Below, in pieces: positions 62,782 to 64,000 of a stretch of 64,000 nt of DNA. Both the position numbers and the translations under genes were made by a program. Under the pieces are notes generated by a model, which worked only from the letters and a program-made list of their open reading frames with translations, was not told where the DNA came from and did no database searches. The stretch is from NCBI RefSeq assembly GCF_027409185.1, contig NC_084474.1, positions 26,813,382 to 26,877,381 of the forward strand, in the 5' to 3' direction. The stretch is from Cynocephalus volans (lineage: Eukaryota > Chordata > Mammalia > Dermoptera > Cynocephalidae). Positions within the stretch are counted from its first letter, which is position 1, and each line of letters begins with the position of its first letter.

Positions 62782-62792
62782 TGGCCACTCTT

Positions 62793-62860
62793 GCTTTGCT
62801 TTGTTTTGTTTTGTTTAGGCGGATGGCCGGTGTGGGGATCCAAACCCTTGACCTTGGTTC
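62793..62860 (-). mobile_element. 5'-truncated tRNA-Ile SINE
   Basis: The minus strand starts at GAACCAAGGTCAAGGG, runs through GGATCCCCACACCGGCC and ends in a (CAAAA)n tail. The perfect 11-bp duplication TGGCCACTCTT lies at 62782-62792 and 62861-62871. Confidence 0.85.
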
Positions 62861-62871
62861 TGGCCACTCTT

Positions 62872-64000
62872 TACCCAAAGATTTCTCAGGGTTGTATTTG
62901 CAGCCAGCAGCCTTAAGGAATAAGGTAACATTTTTCCCTGGACTAACATCAGGCTTGCTTCTGCTTCTTAAAAAGAACTTGTTGGGAAAATAGTATAATT
63001 TGATCAGGCACCCCTCGCCTCGGGGTGGTTCAGTAAACAAATTGTTGGGGTCGGGGGGGAGTTGGTACGCATGCGTGGTGCCACCACCTTGGCTGGCGTT
63101 GACTGCCTCCGGCATCCGCCACTCAGCGCAGCCACACTTTTCAATCTACGGCTTCCAAGGACTAGTTACGGCTGCCAGTTACCTGGCCCATAGACCTGTA
63201 TGTGAGGGGTCTGGGGACCCAGCCTGGCGTGTGAAGGGTCTGTGACCCAGTCTGGACAACAGGCTGGAGGGTTCTGTGAGCTCCAGACCCAGCCCTAGCG
63301 CTACAATTCGCCCAGCCGGCAGGATGCCAACATTAGCCAGAGCGCGACAGATGTGTATCCCCTGAGCACAGGACTGCTCTTCATCTGTGATGCCACCCAC
63401 TGTGTGCACAGGCAGCCATGATGGGCTCTTTGCATCACCCCACATCCTGCTGACACCCTGGCTGCTACTTTTGCCATAAGTAGTAACATCCTTTGTCTCT
63501 GACTCTGCAGCCTCTCCTTCCCAGCATCCATGAAACAGTAGCAAACTAACTTGTCATCTTGGAAATAGGGATCAATCCTAGACCCTACACAGTTCTTGAC
63601 AAGCACTGCCAATTTTACCACTTTCACCCAGGTATTACTTTCCTTACATCCTATGGTACAGCTGACCCAAGGCCTGAGCTTTCAAACAAGTCTTTCCTCA
63701 AGGCTAAAGGTTAGTAAAGGAAGAGGAACATATAGGATAACACAAAACTACGTGTGTTAGGCACGGTTGACTGGCACTCAGCATGCATTCCTTACTTTTC
63801 TGTTCCTTCTTGAATGGCAGTCTGGAAAGCTAAAAAACCATATTTCCCAACTCTCTTGCTGATTGGGTTCTGGATAAGAAATAATGCACTGTAGTGAGTT
63901 TTGGAAGGTGGAATGAGGCACAGGACATATCCTCTTTGGCTGTCTTATGCTAGCAAGCGGGGCATGGAGACGTGGTATGTTGGGTTCAGTATTCTGTTGT
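62872..64000. other. Intergenic DNA with a GC-rich unclassified block
   Basis: 63005-63330 is GC-rich and holds a short internal repetition (GGGTCTGGGGACCCAGCCTGG near 63208 resembling GGGTCTGTGACCCAGTCTGG near 63236). It could be part of a lineage-specific LTR or another repeat. The remainder shows nothing. Confidence 0.35.

Overview
The window is nuclear DNA from a placental mammal, read antisense to one protein-coding gene, SLCO5A1 (organic anion transporter family member OATP5A1). Two coding exons are supported by reading frame, splice signals and an exact codon join. The first coding exon lies at 57040..56125 on the minus strand and encodes the start and residues 1-305. The next exon lies at 1496..1364 and continues the same protein for 44 residues. 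The 54.6 kb between them (1497-56124) is a single intron, and 1-1363 is the start of the following intron. Beyond 57,500 lie the 5' untranslated and promoter region, with two CpG-rich blocks around 56.2-57.75 kb and 58.2-59.5 kb, and then intergenic DNA to 64,000.

Species: the youngest SINEs are monomers and dimers whose heads resemble tRNA-Ile (starts like GGCCGGCCCGTGGCTCAC, B-box like GGTTCGGATCC). No Alu, B1/B2, VES or carnivore-type SINE was seen. A tRNA-Ile-derived monomer/dimer family of this kind is known from colugos (Dermoptera, the CYN family), so a colugo such as Galeopterus is the best guess. This rests on memory of the family, not on a search.

Intron content: the intron is filled with mobile elements of several ages. 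Old layers are MIR, L2, ancient L1, MaLR-type LTRs, MER5A and other hAT elements, and a Tigger-type element with terminal inverted repeats. Younger layers are the tRNA-Ile SINEs, several with exact target site duplications, and a full-length L1 of 6.8 kb at 34342-41167 that keeps its 5' UTR, both ORF regions, 3' UTR and a 15-bp duplication but has stops and frameshifts in both ORFs. A processed pseudogene of ZCRB1 sits at 8691-9375 and has a SINE inside it. Simple repeats include a 108-bp (TG)n, a G-run followed by about 94 bp of almost purely alternating purine-pyrimidine, and a three-copy 48-bp minisatellite.

Most unusual observations: two tRNA-derived insertions with perfect target site duplications but no A-tail. 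One is only 40 nt and stops in the anticodon loop; the other is a 77-nt tRNA-length copy. No new multi-gene system, CRISPR array, operon or functional RNA gene is visible. The window is one end of a large vertebrate gene plus its promoter and transposon-rich intron.
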